Source: Psychroflexus salis
GTDB lineage: Bacteria; Bacteroidota; Bacteroidia; Flavobacteriales; Flavobacteriaceae
Direction of reading: 5' to 3'
NCBI RefSeq assembly: GCF_014640175.1
Contig: NZ_BMGL01000014.1
Location: forward strand, 22,073 to 86,072
Length of the DNA stretch: 64,000 bases
Shown here piece after piece: positions 28,643 to 38,308 of this stretch (positions are counted from its first letter, which is position 1; each line of letters opens with the position of its first letter). Position numbers and translations under genes: made by a program. The notes under the pieces are model-generated. The model was not told where the DNA came from and did no database searches. It saw nothing but the letters and a program-made list of their open reading frames with translations.

Positions 28643-30427
28643 ATGCCAAGGAAAAGAAAAAATGACGACTTGCCTAAAGCAAAATTAACGGCTTCAAACT
28701 TAAAACGAAGCCTTCGTTTATTTAAATATATTGGTCCACATAAATGGAAATTAATACTCGGTTTAGTATTTTTAAGTTTTACAGGTTTAACCGCTTTGTT
28801 GTTTCCAAAATTAATGGGTGACTTAATAGAAACTGCAGATTTTACAGCTAGTGATATTAATAGAATGGGGCTTGTTTTGTTAGGCTTGTTTACTGCCCAA
28901 GCTATTTTTTCTTTCTTTCGAGTAGTGTTATTTGTAAATGTTACCGAAAACATGTTGGCCAGTATTCGCGAAGATACCTTTGGTAAACTAATTAAAATGC
29001 CGATGCAGTTTTTTTCGAGTAGAAAAGTAAGCGAATTAAATAGTAGAATAGCAGCAGACATCAGCCAAATTCAAGATACATTTACAACAGGTATTGCTGA
29101 GTTTTTACGGCAATTTATTATTGTAATTGGTGGAGTAGTGGCACTTTTTTTTACTTCGGTAAAACTATCGCTACTTATGTTAGCCACAATTCCTGTATTT
29201 GCAATAATTGCTGTGTTTTTTGGTAAATACATCCGTAAACTTTCTAAAGATGCTCAAGACGAAGTAGCAGAATCCAACTCCATAGCTTCCGAAAGCCTTC
29301 AAGGTATTGCTAATGTAAAAGCTTTTACAAACGAATTTTTCGAAATGCTTCGTTACAATAAGGCCGTAGCCAATATTAAACAAATTGCTATTAAAGGTGG
29401 ATTGGCCCGTGGTGCTTTTTCATCTTTCATTATATTTTGCATTTTCGGTGCTATTGTACTTTTAGTTTGGTATGCGGTTAAGTTACAAAGCCAAGATTTA
29501 CTTACGCAATCTCAACTCATCACCTTTATTTTATATACCATTTTCGTAGGTGCTTCCATCGGTGGTTTGCCTATTCAATATGCACAAATACAAAAAGCAG
29601 TCGGAGCAACTGAGCGTGTTTTTGATATTATTGATGAAGTAACCGAACCAATTCGCGCTGAGTCTCAACATGAACTATCCAGTCGATTAGCTGGAAATAT
29701 TCAATTTAAAGATGTAGATTTTCATTATCCTTCACGTTCAGAAATTCAGGTTTTAAAGAACTTAAATTTTGAAGTTAAAGCTGGCGAAACGGTAGCCATT
29801 GTTGGTCCAAGTGGAGCGGGGAAGTCAACAATTGCTTCTTTGCTACTACAGTTTTATAAACCAACTCATGGCCATATTTTAATCGATGGTGAATCTTGTG
29901 CAGAAATGGATTTGTATAGTATAAGAAAGGAAATGGCATATGTGCAACAAGAAGTTTTTCTGTTTGGTGGAAGTATTTTAGAGAACATACAATATGGGAA
30001 ATTTGATGCTTCGTTAGGTGAAGTAAAAGCAGCTGCCAAAAAAGCAAATGCACATCAATTTATTGAAGCTTTTCCTGAGCAATACCATACTATAGTTGGC
30101 GAACGTGGAATTCAATTATCGGGTGGTCAACGCCAACGTATTGCTATTGCAAGAGCAATTTTAAAAGACCCAAGTATTTTAATTTTAGATGAAGCTACTA
30201 GTGCGCTAGATGCAGAATCTGAACATTTAGTACAGGAAGCTTTGCAAACTTTAATGCAAGGAAGAACATCTTTTGTTATTGCACATCGATTATCTACCAT
30301 TCAAAATGCTAATCAAATTTTGGTGTTAGAAGATGGAAAGTTAGTAGAAAAAGGAAGCCACGAAGAGTTAATTAAAAATACAAACGGACGTTACCGAAAT
30401 TTAGTGGAGCTTCAGTTGCAAGCTTAA
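28643..30427 (+). CDS. ABC transporter, fused permease and ATPase (MsbA-like exporter)
   Basis: The 594-residue half-transporter has a six-helix membrane domain (about 30-330), then an ATPase domain with Walker A GPSGAGKST, Q-loop YVQQEVFLF, signature LSGGQRQRIAI, Walker B ILILDEATSALD and H-loop IAHRLST. It works as a homodimer in the inner membrane. The substrate is not determined; the lipid/multidrug MsbA-type group is the closest by layout. It stands alone between ctlX and mnmA. Confidence 0.92.
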   Translation: MPRKRKNDDLPKAKLTASNLKRSLRLFKYIGPHKWKLILGLVFLSFTGLTALLFPKLMGDLIETADFTASDINRMGLVLLGLFTAQAIFSFFRVVLFVNVTENMLASIREDTFGKLIKMPMQFFSSRKVSELNSRIAADISQIQDTFTTGIAEFLRQFIIVIGGVVALFFTSVKLSLLMLATIPVFAIIAVFFGKYIRKLSKDAQDEVAESNSIASESLQGIANVKAFTNEFFEMLRYNKAVANIKQIAIKGGLARGAFSSFIIFCIFGAIVLLVWYAVKLQSQDLLTQSQLITFILYTIFVGASIGGLPIQYAQIQKAVGATERVFDIIDEVTEPIRAESQHELSSRLAGNIQFKDVDFHYPSRSEIQVLKNLNFEVKAGETVAIVGPSGAGKSTIASLLLQFYKPTHGHILIDGESCAEMDLYSIRKEMAYVQQEVFLFGGSILENIQYGKFDASLGEVKAAAKKANAHQFIEAFPEQYHTIVGERGIQLSGGQRQRIAIARAILKDPSILILDEATSALDAESEHLVQEALQTLMQGRTSFVIAHRLSTIQNANQILVLEDGKLVEKGSHEELIKNTNGRYRNLVELQLQA

Positions 30428-30514
30428 TTAATTTTGCAATTATTCCTTTTAATTCTTTCTATAACAGCATTTGCAACTTCAATGCTTAATGGAATTATTA
30501 GAAACTAAATTTCA

Positions 30515-30522
30515 TATTTTTG
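30515..30522 (+). promoter_or_regulatory. Candidate mnmA promoter -7 box
   Basis: TATTTTTG (an exact TAnnTTTG match, followed by CA) lies 19-26 bases before the mnmA ATG. Confidence 0.55.
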
Positions 30523-30540
30523 CAACTTATAAAATAACGA

Positions 30541-31716
30541 ATGAAAAGAGTTGTAGTTGGATTAAGTGGTGGAGTAGATTCTAGTGTTACTGCTTATTTA
30601 TGTAAAGAAATGGGTTACGAAGTAATCGGTTTGTTTATGAAAAACTGGCATGACGATTCTGTAACCATTAGTGATGAGTGCCCTTGGTTAGACGATAGTA
30701 ACGATGCCATGTTAGTAGCCGAAAAACTTGGGATTCCTTTTCAAACGGTAGACTTAAGTGCTGAATACAAAGAACGTATTGTAGATTATATGTTTAAAGA
30801 ATACGAAGAAGGTCGCACACCAAATCCTGATGTACTTTGTAATCGCGAAATTAAATTTGATGTATTCTTAAAAATAGCCGAATCACTTGGAGCAGATTAC
30901 GTAGCCACGGGTCATTATTGTAGAAAAACTAGCTTTACTTCAGATGGTAACGAGATTCATCAATTACTTGCGGGTAAAGATCAAAATAAGGACCAATCTT
31001 ATTTTTTATGTCAAATTTCGCAACAACAATTAGCAAAAATTATTTTCCCAATTGGTGAGCTTCAAAAATCTGAAGTACGACAAATTGCAGCTGAGCAAAA
31101 TTTAATTACAGCCGATAAAAAAGATTCGCAAGGTTTATGCTTCATTGGTAAAGTTCGTTTACCTGAATTTCTTCAACAACAATTAAAACCTAAAAAAGGA
31201 GATATTATAGAAATTCCAGTGGATTCTTCCATTTATAATGAGCAAAAATCTTTTGGAAATAGTTTGCTAGATGATACATCTAAATTTAAATATTTGCCAG
31301 AAAATGGTAAAGTGGTAGGTCAGCACGATGGCGCTCATTTTTTTACCAAAGGCCAACGTAAAGGCCTTGCTGTTGGTGGAACCAAAGAACCTTTGTTTGT
31401 ACTAGATACCGATGTAAATAAAAATATAATTTATACTGGTCAGGGTAAAAATCATCCAGGGTTACTACGTAAAGGCTTACTGGTAAAACCGCACGAAACA
31501 CATTGGCTTAGAGAAGATTTGGCTTTAAAAATAGGAGAAAAATTAGAAGTAATGGCGAGAATTAGGTATCGACAACCTTTGGAAAAAGCAACTTTATATC
31601 AGGAAAAAGAAGGCTTATTTGTTATTTTTGAAAATGAACAATACGCCATTGCCGAAGGTCAATTTGTAGCTTGGTATGAAGGAGAAGAATTGCTCGGTTC
31701 GGGTGTAATTTCATAA
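30541..31716 (+). CDS. mnmA: tRNA-specific 2-thiouridylase MnmA
   Basis: The 391-residue enzyme places sulfur on U34 of tRNA-Lys, Glu and Gln. It shows the PP-loop [10 protein letters not shown] (residues 8-17), the catalytic cysteines in [13 protein letters not shown] (about 99) and SQGLCFIGK (about 200), the tRNA-binding insert [17 protein letters not shown] segment and a C-terminal beta-barrel. It is full length. The next gene starts nine bases later and may be cotranscribed. Confidence 0.96.
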   Translation: MKRVVVGLSGGVDSSVTAYLCKEMGYEVIGLFMKNWHDDSVTISDECPWLDDSNDAMLVAEKLGIPFQTVDLSAEYKERIVDYMFKEYEEGRTPNPDVLCNREIKFDVFLKIAESLGADYVATGHYCRKTSFTSDGNEIHQLLAGKDQNKDQSYFLCQISQQQLAKIIFPIGELQKSEVRQIAAEQNLITADKKDSQGLCFIGKVRLPEFLQQQLKPKKGDIIEIPVDSSIYNEQKSFGNSLLDDTSKFKYLPENGKVVGQHDGAHFFTKGQRKGLAVGGTKEPLFVLDTDVNKNIIYTGQGKNHPGLLRKGLLVKPHETHWLREDLALKIGEKLEVMARIRYRQPLEKATLYQEKEGLFVIFENEQYAIAEGQFVAWYEGEELLGSGVIS

Positions 31717-31725
31717 AGTTTAAAC

Positions 31726-32673
31726 ATGCATAAAAACAACAGAATAACTTCACTTTTTAATATACAATATCCATTAATTCAAGCAGGTATGATCTGGGCT
31801 AGTGGTTGGAAATTGGCTTCAGCTGTTAGTAATGAAGGCGGTTTAGGAATTATAGGCGCAGGCTCTATGTATCCAGAAATTTTACGTGAGCACATTCAAA
31901 AATGTAAAAATGCTACATCAAAACCTTTTGCGGTTAATGTTCCGATGCTGTATCCTGATTTAGAAAAAATCATGGATATTATTATTGAAGAAAAAGTTCC
32001 CATTGCTTTTACTTCAGCTGGAAATCCTAAAACATGGACGCCTATTTTAAAAGCAAACGGAATTAAAGTAGTCCACGTGGTGAGTAGTGTAAAATTTGCT
32101 TTAAAAGCACAAGAAGCTGGAGTAGATGCAGTAGTAGCTGAGGGTTTTGAAGCTGGTGGACATAATGGAAGAGAAGAAACAACTAGTTTAACTTTAATTC
32201 CTATGGTGGCCAAAGAAATCGAAATTCCTTTAATTGCCGCTGGCGGAATTGCAACTGGAAAAGCCATGCTGGCAGCGATGGTCCTTGGCGCTGATGCGGT
32301 GCAAGTTGGAACTCGATTTGTTGCGAGTCATGAAGCTTCGTCGCATCTTAAATTTAAAGAAGAAGTGGTTAAAGCTAAAGAAGGAGCAACACAGCTAACC
32401 TTAAAAGAATTAGCGCCTGTTCGATTAATAAAGAATAAGTTTTTTAATGATGTGCAAAAGTTATATCAAAAAGGAACTTCAGCTGAAGAACTAAAAGAAT
32501 TACTAGGTAGAGCCAGAGCTAAAAAGGGAATGTTTGAAGGTGACTTAGATGAAGGTGAATTAGAAATAGGACAAATAGCTGGCCTAATCGACGAAATAAA
32601 ACCCGCTGCAGAAATTGTTAAAGAAATAATCAACGAATTTGAAGCTGCTAAACAACAAGTCTCAGTTTTATAA
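31726..32673 (+). CDS. NAD(P)H-dependent flavin oxidoreductase (nitronate monooxygenase family)
   Basis: The 315-residue TIM-barrel flavoprotein has YPLIQAGMIWASGWKLASAVSNEGGLGIIGAG, EGFEAGGHNG and the FMN phosphate-binding AAGGIATGKAMLAAMVLGADAVQVGTRF. The family includes nitronate monooxygenases and FabK-type enoyl-ACP reductases. The sequence does not settle which. The C-terminal 60 residues are Lys/Glu-rich. It sits directly behind mnmA. Confidence 0.88.
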   Translation: MHKNNRITSLFNIQYPLIQAGMIWASGWKLASAVSNEGGLGIIGAGSMYPEILREHIQKCKNATSKPFAVNVPMLYPDLEKIMDIIIEEKVPIAFTSAGNPKTWTPILKANGIKVVHVVSSVKFALKAQEAGVDAVVAEGFEAGGHNGREETTSLTLIPMVAKEIEIPLIAAGGIATGKAMLAAMVLGADAVQVGTRFVASHEASSHLKFKEEVVKAKEGATQLTLKELAPVRLIKNKFFNDVQKLYQKGTSAEELKELLGRARAKKGMFEGDLDEGELEIGQIAGLIDEIKPAAEIVKEIINEFEAAKQQVSVL

Positions 32674-32764
32674 AAATGTTGAATCTAATTTTATCAAATT
32701 TTAACGCATTGTATGGCTAAATTAATAGGCGTCAATTTTTTCAGCGTTTCTTTTTCAGTCGGAT

Positions 32765-33088
32765 TTAATCGACAAATGTTTCTTTAATTAAACTTTTACA
32801 TTTGGCTATTTCAGACTTTAATAGTCGATCAAATCTTTTTAAAATTCGAGTCTTGTCAATTGTGTGAATTTGGTCAATCGCAACCATTCCGTTTTTACCC
32901 TTATGTTTTACGTTTACTCTTGTCGGATATTTTTTAAGATTAGTCGTCATTGGATCCACTACAATGGTTTTCAAGAACTTGTTAATTTCGTTTGGTGATA
33001 GAATTACACAGGGACGAGTTTTTTTAATTTCACTTCCAATCGTCGGGTCAATATTAACGAGTACAATAGCGTATTGTTTTAACTCCAT
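32765..33088 (-). CDS. MazF/PemK-type toxin
   Basis: The 107-residue protein has the PemK/MazF fold signatures: VLVNIDPTIGSEIKKTRPCVILSPNEIN (the conserved Arg-Pro), IVVDPMTTNLKKYPTRV, and KNGMVAIDQIHTIDKTRI. MazF toxins cut mRNA or tRNA at specific sequences. Its start overlaps the end of the antitoxin gene by 10 bases, typical of the module. Confidence 0.92.
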   Translation of the reverse strand: MELKQYAIVLVNIDPTIGSEIKKTRPCVILSPNEINKFLKTIVVDPMTTNLKKYPTRVNVKHKGKNGMVAIDQIHTIDKTRILKRFDRLLKSEIAKCKSLIKETFVD

Positions 33089-33324
33089 TCTTCAAAGTTT
33101 TCATCATCAAAAACATCATCAAGTAATAATTTGTCATCATTATTTGCTCTCATTTCTTTAAAAGCATTTTCCCAATTTTTTCTCGGTTTGTCTATTGGTT
33201 TAAGGATGATCTGTCCTTTCTCCAGAATCATTTCAACTTTATCTTTGATCTTGTACTTTTCTAAAATGGTCTTGCTTAAACGCAAACCTTTTGAATTTCC
33301 GATTTTTATAATTGCTGTTTCCAT
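33079..33324 (-). CDS. MazE/AbrB-type antitoxin
   Basis: The 81-residue protein opens with the AbrB swapped-hairpin DNA-binding domain (METAIIKIGNSKGLRLSKTILEKYKI, EKGQIILKP). It ends in an acidic, flexible tail (DDKLLLDDVFDDENFEEW) that would block the toxin active site. It is first in the operon, with a palindrome just upstream. Confidence 0.9.
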   Translation of the reverse strand: METAIIKIGNSKGLRLSKTILEKYKIKDKVEMILEKGQIILKPIDKPRKNWENAFKEMRANNDDKLLLDDVFDDENFEEWS

Positions 33325-33329
33325 AATTG

Positions 33330-33351
33330 TTACTTTGTAATCATAAAGTAA
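33330..33351. promoter_or_regulatory. Candidate MazEF operator palindrome
   Basis: TTACTTT (33330-33336) and AAAGTAA (33345-33351) form an inverted repeat with an eight-base centre. It lies six bases upstream of the antitoxin start, as expected for MazE autorepression. Confidence 0.5.
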
Positions 33352-33420
33352 TAACTTTCATTTTTTTTTTTTGCAAAGTTTTTTTAGCATTAATGGGCAA
33401 CAATTATCAATTAAAAACTC

Positions 33421-36252
33421 CTAATACCACTTTCTGGTAAATAGTCTAAACAAGGTTGGAATATCTAAAGTAACGATGAAGCGAATGCGCTCAGCATAAT
33501 TAGGTTGTCCAACTTCCCAACCCAAGCTAGAATACGCTGGAAAATACATTTCAAAATAATCTTCAACTAGATTAAGTCGAATTCCAGAGTCGTATAGAAA
33601 TTCGGCATCTGCACCACGGTTTTTTACAAAACCCATGTCTCCATAAGCAAAAATCCAATTCCAAATGGTTGTGCTAACATTAGTAGTTGCTATCCATTCA
33701 TTTGCAAATGCGGGTTGTAGCATCGATTTAAAACCACCTTCAGCCATGATGAATTGTTGACTAAATAAACCGCTTTCTTCACTTCGACCGTAGTAATTAT
33801 AATCGAATAAATAGTCGGTTGGTCGGTCTAAAGCAAAGCTAAAAAAATCTGAATCAGTATCGTTAAACAAAAATAAACCACCATAAAAGCGGAAATTAAT
33901 TTGTCTATTATTTATAAATAATTTTCTAAATGTACTTGTGGCAGAAACTTTACTGAATTTTTTAGAAATTTGGTAATCTACATTTGCTGTAAAAAATCGA
34001 TCTAGGTTTTTATTTTGATATCTGTAATTTACATTGTAAATATCGTATTCGGGTTCATTGAAAGTTGTAAGTTCACTTTCGTCTCGGTTTACACTCGAAG
34101 TTCTTACTGATAATGATTGTCGTACATTACTTCGTAAATTTTTAGGGCGATAAAAGAAACTAGCATAGGCAGAATATGAATTAAAAAATAAATCTACGTC
34201 ATACGAAAATCGAGAACCACCAATTCCTGTTCGTATGGAGAAAATTTCATCATCTTTAAACATAAAGGTATAGTCCATAGAAGCTGAACCAACTAGAGCA
34301 TTACTTACTAAACCATACTTGGGAGAAAGTGCATAACTAAATTGCTTAGGTAATAAAGACGTATTGTACAGTTTGGGGCCTGCATAAAATCCGTCGTATA
34401 AATTATAGCCAAATTCAGGAATAACAAATAATTGTTCTTTGCTTGGGTCTTCAATATCTTCCAGTAATCGAAGTTGCAAAGGCTTACTAAATAACTTGCT
34501 TACCCGTTGGTAATTATTTCGTTTATTTAATTCTGGTATTTTGCCATTGTAGTTTATTGCTAAACGTTCAGCTCCTTCATTTTTAAGCCGTATCACGGTG
34601 TCTTTTCCAAAACCTTCTACCCAAGTTTTATGGATTTCTTTGTTGTTTTTAAGTTGCGAAATAGCTACAGGTAATTGATTGGGATACCGATTAACAATCT
34701 TTACTTCTAAAGAATCTTTGTTCTTGTTGCGTTTTACCTGCTGAATTTTAAAATCGATAAATTGATTTGTAGAAGCAAAATCATTAAACCACCAATCAAT
34801 ATCTTTTTTGGTGTTTTTGTTTAAACTGGATTTAAAATTTTCTAAGGAAGTAAATTTAGATTTATTTGTAACATAAAATTCTTTAATACCTTGATTTACT
34901 TCGTTTTTACTTGAGTAATCTTTTAAATAATCCATCGCAATTCCTGCTTTGTATGGATTAGCAATTTTTTTATTAAAACGCAATAAAGAATCTTGTGGAG
35001 TAACCAAGGTTTGATCGATGTTTTGCCGAATCATGGTTTGTAGCAGAAAATCGTATTGGTCATTAAAATCTAAACTAGATGCATGAGTCCAGCTAATTCC
35101 TTTAATATTACTTAAAGTTCCAAGCAATTTGGTGTCTGGATAAAAAATATCTACATACTCCATCATTAATGAATATTGAATCGCATCTAAAATCCACTGA
35201 TCTTTACGAGAATTTATAAATATAGAATACTTTAAATATTGGTCTGTTAAGGTTTTAAAAAGTTTGATATCAAATTGAAAACCATCGGGAAATGGCCTGA
35301 TAAAATCGGGCAACTGGTTTAAACCATAAACCGGAGATAAATCGTAATCTTTTTCTGAAACTAGAATACGTTCATTAGGAAACTTATCAAGCCGAACACT
35401 TAAAAAGTTTAAAATACGATCGATTATTAAAGCTTCAATATTTTCATTTAATTGGTTTTCTTTAATGTTCGAAATGAGAGTTCCAAAGTCGGTTACGGTA
35501 GTAGTAAAGCTATTTACTAATTCTAAGTGTAGGTCTATTTGACTATGGTTTTTACCAGTTAACAAATAGCTTTTTGTGAGTTCGTCTTCTTTTAATAAGG
35601 TTTTAGTAAGTGCCGTGTTAACATTGTAATTTTTAGGTAAATTTAATTCTAAATGGTAATCAGCGGGTTGCTGTGGTTGGTCAAAAAGCTCTAAATCACT
35701 GTAAATCCACCATTCATTTTGGTAAACTGCTGGCTGTATAAGCCAATATTTCATTCTGAAATTTCCGTTATTAAAACCAAATCCAGTAAATTTATCTAAT
35801 GGTATAACAACGCTGTAACTGAGTTGAAGTTCAACTTCTTCACCAGGTTGTAAAGCTTTAGGTAAATCAACTTCAATTAAATCGATTTTATCTTTTGGTC
35901 TGCTCCATTTTAAATTTTGCGAGTTATTCTTTATAAATTCTAAATCAGTCCCACCGCGGTCTTCATCCGATGCAAAATGAAACTTCCTTATGTATTCTTG
36001 CGCATAGCGCTTACCCAATGCGCTTCTTTTGTTAGAAAATGCATTTACCCAATCGTATAACCAAATCGATTTTAAAGTATTTGTAGAAGTATTTTTGAAA
36101 ATAACTTTCTGCGTAATGCTAAAACTTCTTAAGTCTTTATTTAAACTAACTTGCGCATCAATTTTTTGCTGAGCACAGAGTCTTTCACAATTCAAAAAAA
36201 GAAAAGCAGGGATAAATAAATTAAACAAAAACTTTGATGGCATTAATTTCAT
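33421..36252 (-). CDS. M1 peptidase-like scaffold fused to an outer-membrane beta-barrel, no HExxH
   Basis: The 943-residue protein has an N-terminal signal peptide (FLFNLFIPAFLFLNC...CAQ). A beta-sandwich like the first domain of M1 aminopeptidases follows (ITQKVIFKNTSTNTLKSIWLYDWVNAFS... LNLPKNYNVN). The central helical region has WILDAIQYSLMMEY where active enzymes have WLxEGFAxY. I find no HExxH anywhere. From about residue 610 the sequence alternates polar and aromatic strands (YNLYDGFYAGPKLYN, FSYDVDLFFNSYSAYASFFYRP) and ends FRLFTRKWY, consistent with a barrel closing at the outer membrane. Function unknown; it resembles flavobacterial proteins called gluzincin-like. Confidence 0.75.
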   Translation of the reverse strand: MKLMPSKFLFNLFIPAFLFLNCERLCAQQKIDAQVSLNKDLRSFSITQKVIFKNTSTNTLKSIWLYDWVNAFSNKRSALGKRYAQEYIRKFHFASDEDRGGTDLEFIKNNSQNLKWSRPKDKIDLIEVDLPKALQPGEEVELQLSYSVVIPLDKFTGFGFNNGNFRMKYWLIQPAVYQNEWWIYSDLELFDQPQQPADYHLELNLPKNYNVNTALTKTLLKEDELTKSYLLTGKNHSQIDLHLELVNSFTTTVTDFGTLISNIKENQLNENIEALIIDRILNFLSVRLDKFPNERILVSEKDYDLSPVYGLNQLPDFIRPFPDGFQFDIKLFKTLTDQYLKYSIFINSRKDQWILDAIQYSLMMEYVDIFYPDTKLLGTLSNIKGISWTHASSLDFNDQYDFLLQTMIRQNIDQTLVTPQDSLLRFNKKIANPYKAGIAMDYLKDYSSKNEVNQGIKEFYVTNKSKFTSLENFKSSLNKNTKKDIDWWFNDFASTNQFIDFKIQQVKRNKNKDSLEVKIVNRYPNQLPVAISQLKNNKEIHKTWVEGFGKDTVIRLKNEGAERLAINYNGKIPELNKRNNYQRVSKLFSKPLQLRLLEDIEDPSKEQLFVIPEFGYNLYDGFYAGPKLYNTSLLPKQFSYALSPKYGLVSNALVGSASMDYTFMFKDDEIFSIRTGIGGSRFSYDVDLFFNSYSAYASFFYRPKNLRSNVRQSLSVRTSSVNRDESELTTFNEPEYDIYNVNYRYQNKNLDRFFTANVDYQISKKFSKVSATSTFRKLFINNRQINFRFYGGLFLFNDTDSDFFSFALDRPTDYLFDYNYYGRSEESGLFSQQFIMAEGGFKSMLQPAFANEWIATTNVSTTIWNWIFAYGDMGFVKNRGADAEFLYDSGIRLNLVEDYFEMYFPAYSSLGWEVGQPNYAERIRFIVTLDIPTLFRLFTRKWY

Positions 36253-36319
36253 ATTTTGCTGAAATTGGCTAATGTAAGCTTATTGAACTACATAAATTAC
36301 AATATCAAAAAAAGCTTTT

Positions 36320-37567
36320 TTATTGCTTTAAGAACTTATAATTTTCTGAAAAATTTTCAAGTTTCACAAAATAAATTCCTGAAGAAAGAAAACTTACATC
36401 GATAATTGTTGAATTACTTATCTTTTTAAAGGAATATACTTTTTGTCCTATTTGATTATAAATGTTTATAGTAGTTGAAGCATCTACTGAAGCATGGAAT
36501 TTAACATATAATTCTTGCTCTACTATATTTCCACTTGGAAAGCTCAGCAAGGTATTTGAAGCATTCCAATTTGAATTGGAAAGACTAGCATTTTGATTGG
36601 TAACTTCCATTACAACAGGTAAATGGTCGCTCATTAAATACAATAAATTTCGGGTAGCTTGGTTAAATTCACCCAGGCAAGAAGTGTCACTTATATTCTT
36701 ATTGTAACAATTGCCATTGTTTCCGTAAGCAACATAAGTATTTTCTTTATAGGTAATGTCGTTTTCAGCTTCCATTATATTGTTAGAAACCATGATAAAA
36801 TCGAAACGATCGTCCATTCCGCCACCCGCACCAAAATCGTCAAAATTATTGTTCGAAGTTCGTGTGCTCTGTGTGTGAATATTTGCGAAGCTGGGATTGT
36901 TATTCCAATCGCCAATAGTATTAATTGGATCGCTAAATGAAATTGTAGACTGCCCCATAACCAATTGTAAAAAAGCACTCTCGTTGGCGGTGTATAAGTT
37001 AAAATCTCCAGCAAAAATTACGTTTGCATCTTCTGGAAGATTAGCTAAATAAGCAGTAAAATCACTTACCATATTCGATCGAATAATTTCATTGGTTGTT
37101 CCTTGTGCTGCTTTTAAATGCGCGACAAAAATATCGAGATATAAAGCTGCGCTCTCAGTATTGTTTAATACTTCAAGTTGATAGTAATTAATGTCTCGTA
37201 ATTGCGTTTGGATGATATCTGTAAAATTTAAACTAAATTTACTTTCATCGTAAAACAAATGCTGTTGCAATTCTTGAAAACTAGATGAAGTATTCAGTTC
37301 AAAATCGGGCATGGCATAAGTTACTTCGTTGGTATCGTTTAAAACCTGATTTAAAATTAAATTGGCTCCTGCTTCATTTTGAAGCTCACAAACCATAAAA
37401 ATATCGGGTTGTACATTATCTAAAATAGAATTTAATATGGAAGCACGATTACTTGGTGGAGCTTCAGGAAAATTCAATAAATTATAAAACATTAGTGTAT
37501 AATCTTCTTGAGCAAACCCAATTGAAGAAAAAAAGATAAGAAAAAGTAAGGGGATTTTTTTTAGCAA
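36320..37567 (-). CDS. Secreted endonuclease/exonuclease/phosphatase-fold protein with T9SS sorting domain
   Basis: The 415-residue product has signal peptide MLKKIPLLFLIFFSSIGFAQ and an EEP-superfamily domain: MFYNLLNFP, CELQNEAGA (metal-binding Glu), IFAGDFNLYTANESAF (catalytic DxN), and SDHLPVVME (SDH). The last 75 residues form a type A sorting domain for type IX secretion (INIYNQIGQKVYSF, SGIYFVKLE). Extracellular nuclease or phosphatase activity is likely. The frame opens after TAA and its first usable start is TTG at 37567; no ATG is available. It lies 14 bases behind the LOG gene. Confidence 0.85.
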   Translation of the reverse strand: MLKKIPLLFLIFFSSIGFAQEDYTLMFYNLLNFPEAPPSNRASILNSILDNVQPDIFMVCELQNEAGANLILNQVLNDTNEVTYAMPDFELNTSSSFQELQQHLFYDESKFSLNFTDIIQTQLRDINYYQLEVLNNTESAALYLDIFVAHLKAAQGTTNEIIRSNMVSDFTAYLANLPEDANVIFAGDFNLYTANESAFLQLVMGQSTISFSDPINTIGDWNNNPSFANIHTQSTRTSNNNFDDFGAGGGMDDRFDFIMVSNNIMEAENDITYKENTYVAYGNNGNCYNKNISDTSCLGEFNQATRNLLYLMSDHLPVVMEVTNQNASLSNSNWNASNTLLSFPSGNIVEQELYVKFHASVDASTTINIYNQIGQKVYSFKKISNSTIIDVSFLSSGIYFVKLENFSENYKFLKQ

Positions 37568-37581
37568 ACCACTTTATTCAT

Positions 37582-38268
37582 TTAAAAGTTCGGACTCAAA
37601 TCAAATTGATTATAGAATTCATCTAAAATAGCTAAAACTTCATCTTCGGTATCTACCAAGTTAATCAAGTTTAAGTCATCTTTGCCAACAGTTTCATAGG
37701 TATCTACCATGGTTTGTTTAATCCAATCTAATAAACCACTCCAGTATTCCTTTCCAACCAAAATAATTGGAAATTTATCTATTTTTTTGGTTTGAATTAA
37801 AGTAATGGCTTCAAACAATTCGTCTAGCGTTCCTAACCCGCCGGGCATCACTACAAAACCTTGTGCATATTTTACAAACATAACTTTACGTACAAAAAAG
37901 TAATCGAAATTTAGGTTTTTATCGCGATCTATGTATGGATTATCGTGTTGCTCAAAAGGCAGTTCTATATTTAAGCCTACCGAAGTTCCGCCAGCTAAAT
38001 GAGCTCCTTTATTTCCAGCTTCCATAATTCCTGGACCGCCACCGGTTATAACACCATAGCCATGATCCACAATTTTTTGAGCAATACTTACTGCTAACTT
38101 GTAATATTTATGATCTGGTTTTAAACGTGCCGAACCAAAGATAGAAACACAAGGACCAATTTCGCTCATGCGTTCGTAGCCTTGCACAAATTCGCCCATT
38201 ATTTTAAATAGTGCCCAACTATCGTTGGTTTTAATTTCGTTCCAATTTTTGTATTTCTTAGTTACCAT
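37582..38268 (-). CDS. LOG family protein (TIGR00730 type)
   Basis: The 228-residue protein has the Rossmann-like LOG motifs VITGGGPGIMEAGNKGAHLAGG and VMPGGLGTLDELFEA (PGGxGTxxE). The family releases cytokinin bases or free nucleobases from nucleotide monophosphates, or acts as a nucleotide 5'-monophosphate N-ribosidase. The start at ATG 38268 is clear. The downstream EEP gene on the same strand may be cotranscribed. Confidence 0.92.
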   Translation of the reverse strand: MVTKKYKNWNEIKTNDSWALFKIMGEFVQGYERMSEIGPCVSIFGSARLKPDHKYYKLAVSIAQKIVDHGYGVITGGGPGIMEAGNKGAHLAGGTSVGLNIELPFEQHDNPYIDRDKNLNFDYFFVRKVMFVKYAQGFVVMPGGLGTLDELFEAITLIQTKKIDKFPIILVGKEYWSGLLDWIKQTMVDTYETVGKDDLNLINLVDTEDEVLAILDEFYNQFDLSPNF

Positions 38269-38308
38269 AATTTAATTTTAGTTAGGTTAGACTTCATAAA
38301 AAAACAGC

